From assembly GCA_025360715.1 (NCBI GenBank), contig JANYBS010000157.1, positions 1 to 35,623 on the forward strand: a stretch of DNA of 35,623 bases. Direction: 5' to 3'. Shown in pieces: positions 1-8,967 of the stretch. The notes beneath the pieces are model-generated. The model saw only the letters and a program-made list of their open reading frames with translations, was not told the DNA's origin and ran no database searches. This stretch comes from Candidatus Eiseniibacteriota bacterium (GTDB lineage: Bacteria > Eisenbacteria > RBG-16-71-46). Each line of letters opens with the position of its first letter. Within the stretch, counting starts at the first letter, position 1. The translations under genes and the position numbers were made by a program.

Positions 1-1
1 C

Positions 2-1972
2 ATCATCTCGCACATCCTGCAAAGTGAGCCGGCGTGGGGCGCGCTGCCCGCGAAAACGCCGGAGCGCTTGCGCGGCCTGCTGCGCCGCTGCCTCGAGAAG
101 GATGTGCGCCGGCGCCAGCGCGACATCGGCGATGCGCGCATCGAACTCGAGGACCTCGCGACGATGGGCGATTCCGCGCGCACGATGAGTGCAGCGGCAG
201 GCGCGCGCACCGGCGCCCCGCACTGGCGCTTGCTCGCCGGTGTCGCCGTCGTCGCTGTCGCCGTCACTTGGGCGCTCGCTCGCCTGATGACCCCCGCACC
301 CGCGGCCCACGTCGCACGTTTCATCGTAGCCGGTCCGCACCATCGTGAGCTCTATGGAGACGGGATGTCCTGTACGATATCGCCGGATGGGCGCATCATC
401 GCGATGATCGTGGCCGACTCCTCGGGCACGGGCAGCATCTGGGTACGGTCGATGGATGCACTCGAGCCGCATGCGTTGCCCGGCACCCAGGGCGCGCAGA
501 CGTTGTTCTTCTCGCCCGATGGTCGTTCGATCGGGTACTTCGCAGGCGATGCCGGCATGTGGAAGGTCGCTGTCGCCGGCGGCGAGCCCGAGCGCATCTG
601 CTCGACCAAGGCCGCGCGTGGCGGATCGTGGAACCGTGACGGTGTGATCGTGTTCGCGCCATACTCCAACGGCGGCATCTATCGTGTCCCGGCGAACGGC
701 GGCGATCCGGTGCAGGTGACGAAGCCCGATTCCGCGCGCGGCGAGACGGGACATCGCTTCCCGCAGTTCCTTCCGGACGGGAAGCATTTCCTGTTCGTGG
801 GTGTGCCGGCGGGTCCCGATGGCAAGGCGGGCCTGTACGCGGGCTCGCTCGACGGAAGCGCCCCGCGGTCGGTGGCCCGCGTCACTGCAGGAGTCTGGTA
901 CGCAGAGCCGGGCTGGTTGCTCACCACGCGCAGCGACCGGCTGACCGCGCAGCGATTCGACGCGAAGGTCATGAAGTTGCAGGGGGACCCCATCACCCTC
1001 GCGGACTTTCTCGCGTCGACACAGTTCAGCGGCGGGCCGCAGATGACCGCGTCGCGTGACGGCGCGCTCGCCTACATGACGTCGGCGAAGGTGCTGACGC
1101 ATCTCGCGCGGGTCGGCCGGGACGGCAACATCCGGGGTGGCACCGCCATCGCCGATGGGAAATGGACCGCGATCATGCCGGGCCCCGATAGCCATCGCGT
1201 CCTCCTCTGCCGGCTCGGCGATGACGGAAAGGGCGCGATCGTCATCGCCGACCTCGAACGCGGGACCTTGTCGCAGGTCACGGCGCTGGGTGACGACGCC
1301 ACACAGGTGGTCTGGGCGCCCGATGGCCAGCGCATCGCGTATCTGGATGAGAACACCGAGACGATCGTCGTCCTTTCGCTGACGGATGGGAGCAGCCATC
1401 GGTTGCTCGCCAGCGACCATTCGTACAAGCGGGTGCTCGACTGGTCCAAGGACGGCCGGCAATTGCTTTATTCGCGGCTCGATCCCGTCACGAAGTGGGA
1501 CCTGTGGCTGATCGCCGTGGATGGCAACAGTGCGCCCCAGCCGTGTGTGCGCACCACGGCCAACGAGATGTTCGGCGAGTTGTCACCGGACGGGCGGCTG
1601 GTCGCGTTCGTCTCGGATGAGAGCGGGACCGGCCAAGTCTACATCCAGGCGGTGGGCTCCGCGGGACTCAAGTACCAGGTCTCGACGCAGGGGGCTTTCG
1701 CGGCGCACTGGACGAACGGTGGCAAGGAGCTGGCGTGGATGCAAAGCGCCCAGAGCGCCACGAGCATACCGATACTGCGCGCGAGCGTGAGTGTTACGGG
1801 AGAACTCTCGGCCGGACGTCCGGAGCTGGTCTGCCAGCTCCCGATGGGCACCGCCTGGGCGAGCCCCGGGTTCGGCGACGACGCCTTCTTGGTGCTCCTG
1901 CCCGCCGACAAGCCCGACGCCCAGACGATCACCGTGGTGCAGAACTGGCAGCAGGCGCTCAAGAAACCATGA
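2..1972 (+). CDS. Ser/Thr protein kinase with TolB-like propeller (C-terminal part)
   Basis: The window opens inside this gene, so the start and most of the kinase domain are missing; 656 residues are visible. The first ~45 residues (ILQSEPAW, then LLRRCLEKDVRRR) look like the last subdomain of a Hanks-type Ser/Thr kinase, whose conserved element is CLxxDPxxR. A hydrophobic stretch (GVAVVAVAVTWALA, about nt 229-291) would be a single membrane span. After it come at least seven PD40/WD40-like blades with the SPDG signature (TISPDGRIIA, FFSPDGRSIG, FLPDGKHFLF, WAPDGQRIAY, LSPDGRLVAF). In this architecture the kinase is cytoplasmic and the propeller extracytoplasmic, so a sensor role is likely; the ligand is unknown. 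It ends convergently 67 nt from the next gene. Confidence 0.85.
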   Translation: MISHILQSEPAWGALPAKTPERLRGLLRRCLEKDVRRRQRDIGDARIELEDLATMGDSARTMSAAAGARTGAPHWRLLAGVAVVAVAVTWALARLMTPAPAAHVARFIVAGPHHRELYGDGMSCTISPDGRIIAMIVADSSGTGSIWVRSMDALEPHALPGTQGAQTLFFSPDGRSIGYFAGDAGMWKVAVAGGEPERICSTKAARGGSWNRDGVIVFAPYSNGGIYRVPANGGDPVQVTKPDSARGETGHRFPQFLPDGKHFLFVGVPAGPDGKAGLYAGSLDGSAPRSVARVTAGVWYAEPGWLLTTRSDRLTAQRFDAKVMKLQGDPITLADFLASTQFSGGPQMTASRDGALAYMTSAKVLTHLARVGRDGNIRGGTAIADGKWTAIMPGPDSHRVLLCRLGDDGKGAIVIADLERGTLSQVTALGDDATQVVWAPDGQRIAYLDENTETIVVLSLTDGSSHRLLASDHSYKRVLDWSKDGRQLLYSRLDPVTKWDLWLIAVDGNSAPQPCVRTTANEMFGELSPDGRLVAFVSDESGTGQVYIQAVGSAGLKYQVSTQGAFAAHWTNGGKELAWMQSAQSATSIPILRASVSVTGELSAGRPELVCQLPMGTAWASPGFGDDAFLVLLPADKPDAQTITVVQNWQQALKKP

Positions 1973-1987
1973 CGCGCCGGGGGTGAC

Positions 1988-2029
1988 CTTCGCGCGGCTG
2001 CGTTCGCTCACCCGCGAGCTGGCGCGAAG
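1988..2029. terminator. Possible bidirectional terminator between convergent genes
   Basis: A perfect 8-bp inverted repeat, CTTCGCGC (1988-1995) and GCGCGAAG (2022-2029), lies in the 67-nt gap between two converging genes. The loop is 26 nt and there is no T-run, so this is a weak call based on position and symmetry only. Confidence 0.25.
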
Positions 2030-2039
2030 TCGCGACCGC

Positions 2040-3902
2040 CTAGGGTATGTCCGGCAGCGCGCCTTCGTCGAGTTCGATCTCGTCGTCTTCACCGCCGCGG
2101 AAGATCCACCACGAACCACTCGCGTCCCCGCGCATGTGCGCCGGGCGGTTGGGCGTGGGGCCGCCGTCGCGGATGAGCGAGCCGGGCATCTTGGAAAGCC
2201 CGTAGTCCGCCAGCTTGCGGTCCAACTGCAGCAAGAGGAGTTCCTGATAGATGGCCGCGGTGATGGCCTTCTCGTACTGGCGGATCAGGTAGAGCGTGGT
2301 CTTGACCGTGTCCCAGGTGTGGCCGCAGTCCTTGAATACGACGCGGTCGAAATCGCGCGCCTGCGCGAGCGCCAGCACGTCGGCGCGCCACGACGGATCC
2401 GATTCCAGCTCGTCGATCTTCGCGAGGTAGTGGACCGTCTTCACCGCAACGCGCGGCATGGCGGCTTTGTTCTCCTTGTCGATCTCCTTCATGAACTCCG
2501 TGCGCGCCGCTTCGGCGTCGCCTTCGAGCGCGAGTGCGACCACATTGTTGCGCAGCGATTGCAGCTTCTTGGCGACCTTACGGCGGCGGTAGCGCTCGCG
2601 GCCGAACATGACGATCTGGTCGAGCGCGATGCCGATGATCGCGCCGGTCGCCACCGCGCCTGGCGAGACGCCGGTGAACACTTCGGCGACCTTGCCCGAT
2701 GCAGGGGTGAGCGAGTGCTGTTGGATCGCGTCCTGCGCGTAAGCGCGCCATGCGCTGTCCTGCGGCTTGTTGATCGCGAACTTGGCCAGGTTCGACGCCA
2801 GGTCGCCCGAGGTCTGCACGCCGTACTCCAGCAGGCGCTCACCGCCCAGGTCTTTGGTGGTGCCCCAAGGATCGATCGCGTCGCTCTCGACGGGCGCGTT
2901 GTTGCGCGGCGGCGGGGGCGGCGGGATCTGGCCGATGCGGCCGGTGGGCGTGGGCGCCTGGTTGGATGTGACGTCGAGCGTGCGCAGCGCGTCCTTGCCC
3001 TGCTCGCGCACGAGCGGGCGCGCGGAGCCGCGCAGCATCCACTCCAGGTCGAGCTTGGCCTTGATCTTCTGCTTGTTGTGGTTGAAGTCCATGAGCGACA
3101 GGCCGTAGCAGCAGAACGCGCCGCAGCGCTCGTGATTGCCCGTGAAGTGCACCTGCCGCACGACATGGGCATAGAGATGGTCGGCGAACTCGGCCCACTG
3201 GGCGCGGCGGTCCATGAGCGTCTCGAGATGCTCATCGACCGAGTTGAAGGTCATCTGGCCGTAGTAGCGGAACTCCTGAAGCCGCTCCTCGAGTTCCACG
3301 TCCGTGGCGTACTTGCTGTTCACCAGCTCGCCGGGAGCGCGATTGCTGTCCGCGGTCTTGTTCTTGTAGACCGAGCGCGCGGTGGTGACGGGATGCCGTA
3401 CGTTATAGGCCGCGCCACGGACCTTCTGAAGCGTGCTGTCGCCCATGAGCATCTTGCCGCGGCGCGCGGCGCGCAGGTACTTCCTGAGGATCTTGTCGAC
3501 TGCGACCGGCAGCAGTCCCAGCGGCAGCACGTCGAGCGTGCCGTAGATGATGCCGCGGCGCAGCTTGGTCTCGTGGCGCGCGTACGTGACGGCCTGCACG
3601 CCCTTGGCGACGGCGATGCCGACGACGATGCCGATCGCCGGGCCGATGCCGAAGGTCACGGCCGCCGTGGCCACGCCAGCGGCGCCGATGGCCGCAGCAG
3701 CGCACATGACGCCGACGCCGCATGCGACCTTGATAGCCGATTCGCCGCCCCAGGCCACGAACTCCTTGTCGCGCCACCAGCCCTTGAGTGCTGGGCCGAT
3801 CTTGGTGCGCTTGGCGCTGCGCAGCGCATCGTTGATGAGCGCGTCCGCCCGGCTCTTGTAATCGGGGTCGAGCAGCTGGATGTCAGGGGCATCGAGTGGC
3901 AT
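2040..3902 (-). CDS. Hypothetical 620-aa protein with Gly/Ala-rich hydrophobic segments
   Basis: I do not recognise the family. The start ATG at 3902 has GGGAG seven bases upstream; the frame stays open much further upstream, but that part overlaps the divergent TPR gene. Visible features: a Gly/Ala-rich, glycine-zipper-like hydrophobic block at about residues 56-105 (GAAGVATAAVTFGIGPAIG), a second hydrophobic stretch near 118-135, a Cys-rich motif CGAFCCYG in the middle, a six-proline run near the centre (GQIPPPPPPRNN), another hydrophobic block (SPGAVATGAIIGIAL) and a charged helical C-terminus ending in an acidic tail (GGEDDEIELDEG). No signal peptide is apparent. Glycine zippers plus a proline hinge occur in membrane-inserting proteins and some secreted effectors, but this is only a resemblance. 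No secretion or immunity gene adjoins it. Confidence 0.75.
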   Translation of the reverse strand: MPLDAPDIQLLDPDYKSRADALINDALRSAKRTKIGPALKGWWRDKEFVAWGGESAIKVACGVGVMCAAAAIGAAGVATAAVTFGIGPAIGIVVGIAVAKGVQAVTYARHETKLRRGIIYGTLDVLPLGLLPVAVDKILRKYLRAARRGKMLMGDSTLQKVRGAAYNVRHPVTTARSVYKNKTADSNRAPGELVNSKYATDVELEERLQEFRYYGQMTFNSVDEHLETLMDRRAQWAEFADHLYAHVVRQVHFTGNHERCGAFCCYGLSLMDFNHNKQKIKAKLDLEWMLRGSARPLVREQGKDALRTLDVTSNQAPTPTGRIGQIPPPPPPRNNAPVESDAIDPWGTTKDLGGERLLEYGVQTSGDLASNLAKFAINKPQDSAWRAYAQDAIQQHSLTPASGKVAEVFTGVSPGAVATGAIIGIALDQIVMFGRERYRRRKVAKKLQSLRNNVVALALEGDAEAARTEFMKEIDKENKAAMPRVAVKTVHYLAKIDELESDPSWRADVLALAQARDFDRVVFKDCGHTWDTVKTTLYLIRQYEKAITAAIYQELLLLQLDRKLADYGLSKMPGSLIRDGGPTPNRPAHMRGDASGSWWIFRGGEDDEIELDEGALPDIP

Positions 3903-4055
3903 CGCAGAGCTCCCGTGGGTGAAAGGCGGCGGATCGAGCGTAAGGAGGCTAACACGCTTGCCCACATGGACGTGCGGGCGAAATACCGGCGAAGCACTGT
4001 GCCGGGATCCCGCATGGCAAAGTCGCGGATGGATCCGGCCGATAACCTGTGGACC

Positions 4056-4994
4056 ATGAGTCCCCGTCCTGCACCTCTGCCGGGCTCCGCCCGCGATATC
4101 GCCCAGCGGCTCTCGCACGAGCGTGAGTTCGTCGAGGCGGTGCTGTGCTTGGAGCGCGCGCTTGCAGAGGCGGGCACCGATGAGCGCGCGCAGATCGCCG
4201 CCGACCTGGGCGATGTCGCGCGGCTGGCAAGCGAGGCGCAGGAGTACGAGACGGCGCAGCACGCGCTCGAGGTGGCGACGGCGGCCGTGAACTGGGCTGA
4301 CCTGCACTGCCAGTTGGGCACCGTGCATCTGCAACGCGGACGCCGCGTCGAGGCGCGCCGCGCGTTCGACCGCGCGCTCACGCTCAATCCACGCTATCGC
4401 GCTGCGGCGGTCGAGCGCGCCCTGCTCGATGCGCGCGAGGGCCGCATCGGCGAGGCGATGGAGACGTTGCGTGCATTGGTGAGCGACGGCACCGTGCATG
4501 AGCCGCGCGCCTTCGAGCAAGGGCTTGGGGCTCTGGGCGAGGCCGAGTTCGAGGACGCCGAGCCGCTGCTGCGCCGCGGGCTCGACATCGGCGATGCGTG
4601 GCTCGACCAGCAGCTGGGCGGCTACCAATCGCTTGTCGATCACGGCGACATGGCGGGCGCGCTGGAACGGATCCGCGCGGCAGTCGAGGAGCGGCCGGGC
4701 TATCCGGACCTGCACCTGCTGCTCGGCGCGCACGAACTGTCGATGGGGGCGCTCGACGATGCGATCGAATCACTCTCGCATGCGCTCGAAGTGCATCCGG
4801 ACTATCACGCTGCGCGCGTGGAGTTCGCGCGCGCGCTCGAGCGGCTCGGCGATACGCCGCAGGCGCTCGCGCAACTGGCGCTGGTGCTGGCACAGGATCC
4901 CGCCCACGCCGGCGCGCGCACGCTTCACGAGCGCCTGACGTCAAGGCGGCGCCAAGTGCGCAAGGCCTCGGAAAGCCTTCCACATCGCGCTTGA
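4056..4994 (+). CDS. TPR-repeat protein
   Basis: A 312-residue, largely helical protein with tetratricopeptide-like repeats. The clearest are [18 protein letters not shown] followed by [10 protein letters not shown], and [18 protein letters not shown] followed by [13 protein letters not shown] proteins act as protein-protein scaffolds; the partner is unknown. No signal peptide or membrane span is seen, so it is probably cytoplasmic. The start is uncertain: in-frame ATGs lie at 4014, 4029 and 4056 and none has a good Shine-Dalgarno. 4056 is chosen because homology-like sequence begins after it and because it would overlap a short upstream reading frame as ATGA (see findings). It is divergent from the 620-aa hypothetical, with a 153-nt gap that should hold both promoters. 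Confidence 0.75.
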   Translation: MSPRPAPLPGSARDIAQRLSHEREFVEAVLCLERALAEAGTDERAQIAADLGDVARLASEAQEYETAQHALEVATAAVNWADLHCQLGTVHLQRGRRVEARRAFDRALTLNPRYRAAAVERALLDAREGRIGEAMETLRALVSDGTVHEPRAFEQGLGALGEAEFEDAEPLLRRGLDIGDAWLDQQLGGYQSLVDHGDMAGALERIRAAVEERPGYPDLHLLLGAHELSMGALDDAIESLSHALEVHPDYHAARVEFARALERLGDTPQALAQLALVLAQDPAHAGARTLHERLTSRRRQVRKASESLPHRA

Positions 4995-5073
4995 TTCCGA
5001 GCGAGCGGGGGAGCAACCTACTGCTTGGGCACGGGCTTTCTCTCCGGCTTCAGCCACTCAGGGAGGACCACCT

Positions 5074-5280
5074 ATGGCGCGTGGCACCGTCACGTGGTTC
5101 AACGACCAGAAGGGCTACGGTTTCATCTCCACCGAAGAGGGCCAGCAGGACGACGTCTTCGTCCATTTCAGCGCCATCGAATGCCAGGGCTTCAAGACCT
5201 TGCACGAAGGTGACGCTGTCAAGTTCGAGATCACCAACAGCGCGCGAGGAAGCGAAGCCACTCACGTCAGTCGAGTCTGA
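5074..5280 (+). CDS. csp: Cold-shock domain protein (CspA family)
   Basis: A 68-residue single cold-shock domain. It starts [19 protein letters not shown] and carries RNP-1 (KGYGFIS) and RNP-2 (DVFVHFS), the two aromatic and basic motifs that bind single-stranded RNA or DNA. The length is normal for CspA-type RNA chaperones. GGGAGG nine bases before the ATG is a strong ribosome-binding site. It lies 79 nt after the TPR gene and is followed by a 25-nt perfect hairpin, so it is probably transcribed alone or as the end of a short unit. Confidence 0.95.
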   Translation: MARGTVTWFNDQKGYGFISTEEGQQDDVFVHFSAIECQGFKTLHEGDAVKFEITNSARGSEATHVSRV

Positions 5281-5312
5281 TCGGTAGCACCGTCCACGCC
5301 CGTCGACCCCCA

Positions 5313-5337
5313 CGGCCCGATGCCATGCATCGGGCCG
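5313..5337 (+). terminator. Hairpin after csp
   Basis: A perfect 10-bp stem, CGGCCCGATG (5313-5322) with CATCGGGCCG (5328-5337), has a 5-nt loop and starts 33 nt after the csp stop. No U-run follows, so it may be a terminator of the GC-rich, T-poor kind or a 3'-end stabiliser. Confidence 0.45.
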
Positions 5338-5353
5338 CGTGTATGCCACGGAA

Positions 5354-5382
5354 GGCGCTCCTCAAGGCTTCGCCTTGGCGCC
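5354..5382 (+). promoter_or_regulatory. CUUCG-capped hairpin in csp-secA gap
   Basis: CAAGG (5363-5367) pairs with CCTTG (5373-5377) around CTTCG, a very stable UUCG-type loop. GGCGC (5354-5358) pairs with GCGCC (5378-5382) below a 4-nt bulge. It is likely to be structured in RNA; the role is unknown. Confidence 0.35.
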
Positions 5383-5429
5383 CGGGCCTGAACCGGGGCT
5401 GCCCCGAACGCATCGGACGGTGCCCGGCA

Positions 5430-5466
5430 GGGGGGTGTTTCGGCGACCTGCTCGCCCCCCCCTTTT
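5430..5466 (+). terminator. G-run/C-run stem with T-run upstream of secA
   Basis: Six Gs (5430-5435) can pair with eight Cs (5455-5462), followed directly by TTTT (5463-5466), which has intrinsic terminator form with a 19-nt loop. A competing stem GCAGG (5427-5431) with CCTGC (5447-5451) uses two of the same Gs. It could end csp transcription or attenuate secA. Confidence 0.35.
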
Positions 5467-5500
5467 GCCCTCGTTTGACACAGGCTCTATCCTGAGGCCC

Positions 5501-8488
5501 ATGTTCGAGTCCATCCTGAAGTCCGTCTTCGGTTCCAAACACGACCGCGATATCAAGCGGGTGCGCCCCATCGTCGAAGAGATCAACCGTCTATCCGATG
5601 AGTGGGACACCCTTTCCGATGACCAGCTCCGCGCCAAGACCCCGGAATTCCGGCAGCGACTGGAGGCTGGCGAAGAGACTTTGGACGACCTGCTGCCCGA
5701 GGCCTTCGCCGCGGTCAAACAGGCGTGCAAGCGCCTGTGCGGCAAGACCTGGGACGTGGTGGGCATCCCGCTCACCTGGCAGATCGTTCCTTATGACGTG
5801 CAGCTCATCGGCGGCATCATGCTCCACGAGGGCAAGATCGCCGAGATGGGCACCGGCGAGGGCAAGACCCTGGTCGCGACGCTGCCGCTGTACCTGAACG
5901 GCGTCACGGGCCGCGGCGTGCACCTGGTCACCGTCAACGATTACCTGGCCCGCCGCGACTCGCAGTGGATGGGCGAGATCTTCAAGTTCCTCGGCCTGAC
6001 CGTGGGCTGCATCCAGAACCAGATGGATCCGCCCACGCGCCGGGACCAATACGCCTGCGACATCACCTACGGCACGAACAACGAGTTCGGCTTCGACTAC
6101 TTGCGTGACAACATGGCGGTGCGCCCGGAGTACAAGGTGCAGCGACCGTTCTTCTACGCGATCGTCGACGAAGTCGACTCGGTGCTTATCGACGAGGCGC
6201 GCACGCCGCTCATCATCTCGGGCCCTGTGGAGTCCGAGGACCAGGGCTTCGACGAGATGAAGCCGCTGGTCGAGCGCCTGGTGAAGGCGCAGCAGAACTG
6301 GGCGGCCGAGCAGATGACCGAGGCCGAGGTGCTGCTCAAGCAGCCGCAGAAGGAGTACGACGCCGGCGTGAAGCTGCTGCAGGTGCAGCGCGCGGCGCCC
6401 AAGCACAAGCGCTTCACGAAGCTGCTTTCCGATCAGCCGGGACTCAAGAAGCTCATCAACAAGACCGAGCTCGAGTTCCTGCGCGACAAGCGCATGCATG
6501 AGCTGGACGAGGACCTGTATTACACGATCGATGAGAAGTCGCGGAACATCGACCTTCTCGACAAAGGCCGTGTGCTCATGTCACCGACCGAGCCCGAGAA
6601 GTTCGTCGTGCCCGACCTGGCGGCACAGCTGAGCGAGCTCGAAGGCCGCGAGGACATCGCGCCCGAAGCCCGCATCGCGGAACGTGACCGCATCTACAAG
6701 GCGTATGGCGCGCAGAACGATCGCATCCACAGCATCAGCGCCCTGCTCAAGGCGTACTCGCTCTTCGAGAAGGACGTCGAGTACGTGGTGCAAGAGGGCA
6801 AGGTCATGATCGTCGATGAGTTCACGGGCCGGCTCATGCCGGGCCGGCGGTACTCCGACGGCTTGCACCAGGCGATCGAGGCCAAGGAAGGCGTCACGGT
6901 CGAGGGCGAGACCCAGACCCTGGCCACGATCACGTTGCAGAATTTCTTCCGCATGTACGAGAAGCTCGCGGGCATGACGGGTACGGCCGAGACCGAGGCC
7001 GGGGAGTTCTGGGAGATCTACAAGCTCGACGTGGCCGTGATCCCCACCAACCGTCCGGTGGCGCGCAAAGACGAGAACGATGTGGTGTTCCGCACCAAGC
7101 GCGAGAAGTTCAAGGCGGTGATCGACGAGATCGCAGCGTGTCATGAGCGGGGCCAGCCCGTGCTCGTGGGCACGATCTCGGTCGAGGTGAGCGAGCTGCT
7201 TTCGCGCATGCTCAAGATCCGCGGCGTCAAGCACAGCGTGCTCAACGCCAAGTTCCACCAGCAGGAGGCCGAGATCGTCTCGGCGGCGGGTCAGCGCGGC
7301 GCGGTCACCATCGCGACGAACATGGCCGGCCGTGGTACCGACATCAAGCTGGGCGAGGGCGTGCCGGGTCTGGGCGGATTGTTCATCTTGGGCACCGAGC
7401 GCCATGAGTCGCGCCGCATCGACCGGCAGCTGCGCGGTCGTGCCGGCCGCCAGGGCGACCCGGGCGCTTCGCGTTTCTTCCTGTCGCTCGAAGACGACCT
7501 CATGCGCTTGTTCGGCAGTGAGCGCATCTCGAGTCTCATGGAGCGCATGGGTGTGCAGGAAGGCGAGGTCATCGAGCATTCCATGGTGACCGGCGCCATC
7601 TCGCGCGCGCAGAAGCGGGTCGAGGCGCACAACTTCGACATCCGCAAACATCTGCTCGAGTACGACAACGTCATGAACAAGCAGCGCGAAGAGGTCTACC
7701 GCCAGCGCAACGAAGCGCTGATGCAGGAGGACATCTCGGAGCGCGTGCTCGATGATCTGCACGAGGCGGTCACCGACCGCGCCCAGCGCCTGCTCGGCGA
7801 TGAGAAGATCCATCGCGACGAGTGGAACCTGCGCGGTCTGGCCGAGGAACTGGCGTACCTGCTCATGACACCCGTCACGACTGACGATCTGCAGGGCCCG
7901 CGCGTGGAGAGCGTGATCGAGAACGCCACGGCGCTCGCCGAGCGCTCCTACCGTGCGCGCGAAGTGGAGTTCACGCCCGAAGTCATGCGCGAGCTCGAAA
8001 GGCACTTGTACCTGTACACGCTCGATGAGCACTGGCGCGATCACCTGCACGAACTCGACCACGTCAAGGGCGGCATCGGCTTGCGCGCTTACGGCCAGCG
8101 CGATCCACTGATCGAGTACAAGAAGGAAGCCTTCGCGCTCTTCGAGACCATGATGAACGAGGTCCGTGAGGACTTCGTGCAGCGGCTCTTCCGCGTACAG
8201 TTGGCGCCGCAGGCCGCTCAGCAGGTGATCGAGAGCGCACCGGAGCCGCCGCGGCAGATGGTGGCGCAGCACGCCGAGGCGCAGAGTTTTGGCGGCGCCC
8301 TGCAGGCGGAGCAGACGGGCGAGCCGCAGGTCGGTTCTGCGCCGCAGGCGCAACATCGTCCGCAGCCGGTCGAGCCGGTGCGCAATGCGCCGCGCGTCGG
8401 CCGCAACGACCCGTGCTGGTGCGGGAGCGGCAAGAAGTACAAGAAGTGCCATCAGGCGAGCGATGAAGGTTCGGGGAGCGCCGCGTGA
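5501..8488 (+). CDS. secA: Preprotein translocase ATPase SecA
   Basis: A 995-residue motor ATPase that drives unfolded preproteins through SecYEG at the inner membrane. Walker A is GTGEGKT (about residues 117-123), Walker B is DEVD (223-226) followed by [16 protein letters not shown], and the helicase motif [13 protein letters not shown] with [13 protein letters not shown] is intact. The C-terminus has the zinc/SecB-binding motif [13 protein letters not shown] after a Pro/Gln-rich linker. Between IISGP and YYTIDEKSR there are ~64 residues more than I recall for E. coli SecA, and another ~24 before the next conserved block, as in long FCB-type SecA. The start [16 protein letters not shown] is the family start; the only upstream purine stretch, GAGG, lies just 3 nt away. 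A TTGACA box is at 5475-5480 but no fitting -10 is seen. No SecM-like peptide precedes it. Confidence 0.98.
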   Translation: MFESILKSVFGSKHDRDIKRVRPIVEEINRLSDEWDTLSDDQLRAKTPEFRQRLEAGEETLDDLLPEAFAAVKQACKRLCGKTWDVVGIPLTWQIVPYDVQLIGGIMLHEGKIAEMGTGEGKTLVATLPLYLNGVTGRGVHLVTVNDYLARRDSQWMGEIFKFLGLTVGCIQNQMDPPTRRDQYACDITYGTNNEFGFDYLRDNMAVRPEYKVQRPFFYAIVDEVDSVLIDEARTPLIISGPVESEDQGFDEMKPLVERLVKAQQNWAAEQMTEAEVLLKQPQKEYDAGVKLLQVQRAAPKHKRFTKLLSDQPGLKKLINKTELEFLRDKRMHELDEDLYYTIDEKSRNIDLLDKGRVLMSPTEPEKFVVPDLAAQLSELEGREDIAPEARIAERDRIYKAYGAQNDRIHSISALLKAYSLFEKDVEYVVQEGKVMIVDEFTGRLMPGRRYSDGLHQAIEAKEGVTVEGETQTLATITLQNFFRMYEKLAGMTGTAETEAGEFWEIYKLDVAVIPTNRPVARKDENDVVFRTKREKFKAVIDEIAACHERGQPVLVGTISVEVSELLSRMLKIRGVKHSVLNAKFHQQEAEIVSAAGQRGAVTIATNMAGRGTDIKLGEGVPGLGGLFILGTERHESRRIDRQLRGRAGRQGDPGASRFFLSLEDDLMRLFGSERISSLMERMGVQEGEVIEHSMVTGAISRAQKRVEAHNFDIRKHLLEYDNVMNKQREEVYRQRNEALMQEDISERVLDDLHEAVTDRAQRLLGDEKIHRDEWNLRGLAEELAYLLMTPVTTDDLQGPRVESVIENATALAERSYRAREVEFTPEVMRELERHLYLYTLDEHWRDHLHELDHVKGGIGLRAYGQRDPLIEYKKEAFALFETMMNEVREDFVQRLFRVQLAPQAAQQVIESAPEPPRQMVAQHAEAQSFGGALQAEQTGEPQVGSAPQAQHRPQPVEPVRNAPRVGRNDPCWCGSGKKYKKCHQASDEGSGSAA

Positions 8489-8967
8489 GCGAACGCGTGC
8501 CTCACGAAGGCGTGCTGAAGCTCCTGCGGCTGCTCGCGGACCGGCTCGAGGATCACCTCGAAGGCGATGAACTCGCGCTCGAGACGCTTGCTGACACGCT
8601 CGAGGACGAGGACTTCTCCGGCGACGAGATCCAGGCGGCGATCGCAGCGGTCCGCAGCCTTGCGGGCGTCGGCCCCGCTGCCGGCTGGGTCGCGGGCCCG
8701 CCGGGTGTGAACGCCTCGCGCGTGCTCAGCCATGAGGAGCGTGAATCGTTGAGCACCGAGGCGTGGGGATATCTCCTTGGCCTTCGTCAGGGCGGCGCAC
8801 TGGACCCGGAACAGTTCGAGCGCGTTCTGGACCTGCTCACGGGCAGTGGCGTGCGACCGGTGTCGGAAGAGCTGGCGCGCGAGGTGGCATCACGGGTGGT
8901 GATGGAACATGACGATGCAGGGCACGCGGGAGAGGCCGGACATGGCGACATCGAAGTCGCGCACTGA
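8485..8967 (+). CDS. smg: Smg / DUF494 family protein
   Basis: A 160-residue protein. The GTG start overlaps the secA stop as GTGA. The N-terminal half is a leucine-rich acidic helix ([18 protein letters not shown]). The C-terminal half matches the DUF494 pattern ([20 protein letters not shown], then [13 protein letters not shown] and a closing [15 protein letters not shown]). The function of DUF494 is not established. In proteobacteria smg sits beside dprA and topA, and here it directly precedes topA, which supports the assignment. Its last 26 nt overlap the topA start, suggesting translational coupling. Confidence 0.85.
   Translation: MSERVPHEGVLKLLRLLADRLEDHLEGDELALETLADTLEDEDFSGDEIQAAIAAVRSLAGVGPAAGWVAGPPGVNASRVLSHEERESLSTEAWGYLLGLRQGGALDPEQFERVLDLLTGSGVRPVSEELAREVASRVVMEHDDAGHAGEAGHGDIEVAH

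Noticed and set aside
1791-4055. Open plus-strand frame upstream of the TPR gene, reaching back to 1791
   Set aside because: It is the complement of the 620-aa gene and reads as Arg/Leu/Ala-rich nonsense; only the part from about 4056 looks like a protein.
5281-5500. SecM-like arrest peptide upstream of secA
   Set aside because: No separate short frame with signal peptide and arrest-like end was found; only RNA stems were seen.
5475-5500. secA promoter from TTGACA at 5475
   Set aside because: A -10 at normal spacing would fall on the start codon and no TATAAT-like box is there.
6581-8452. 623-codon open frame antisense to secA
   Set aside because: Shadow of secA with the same composition artefact.
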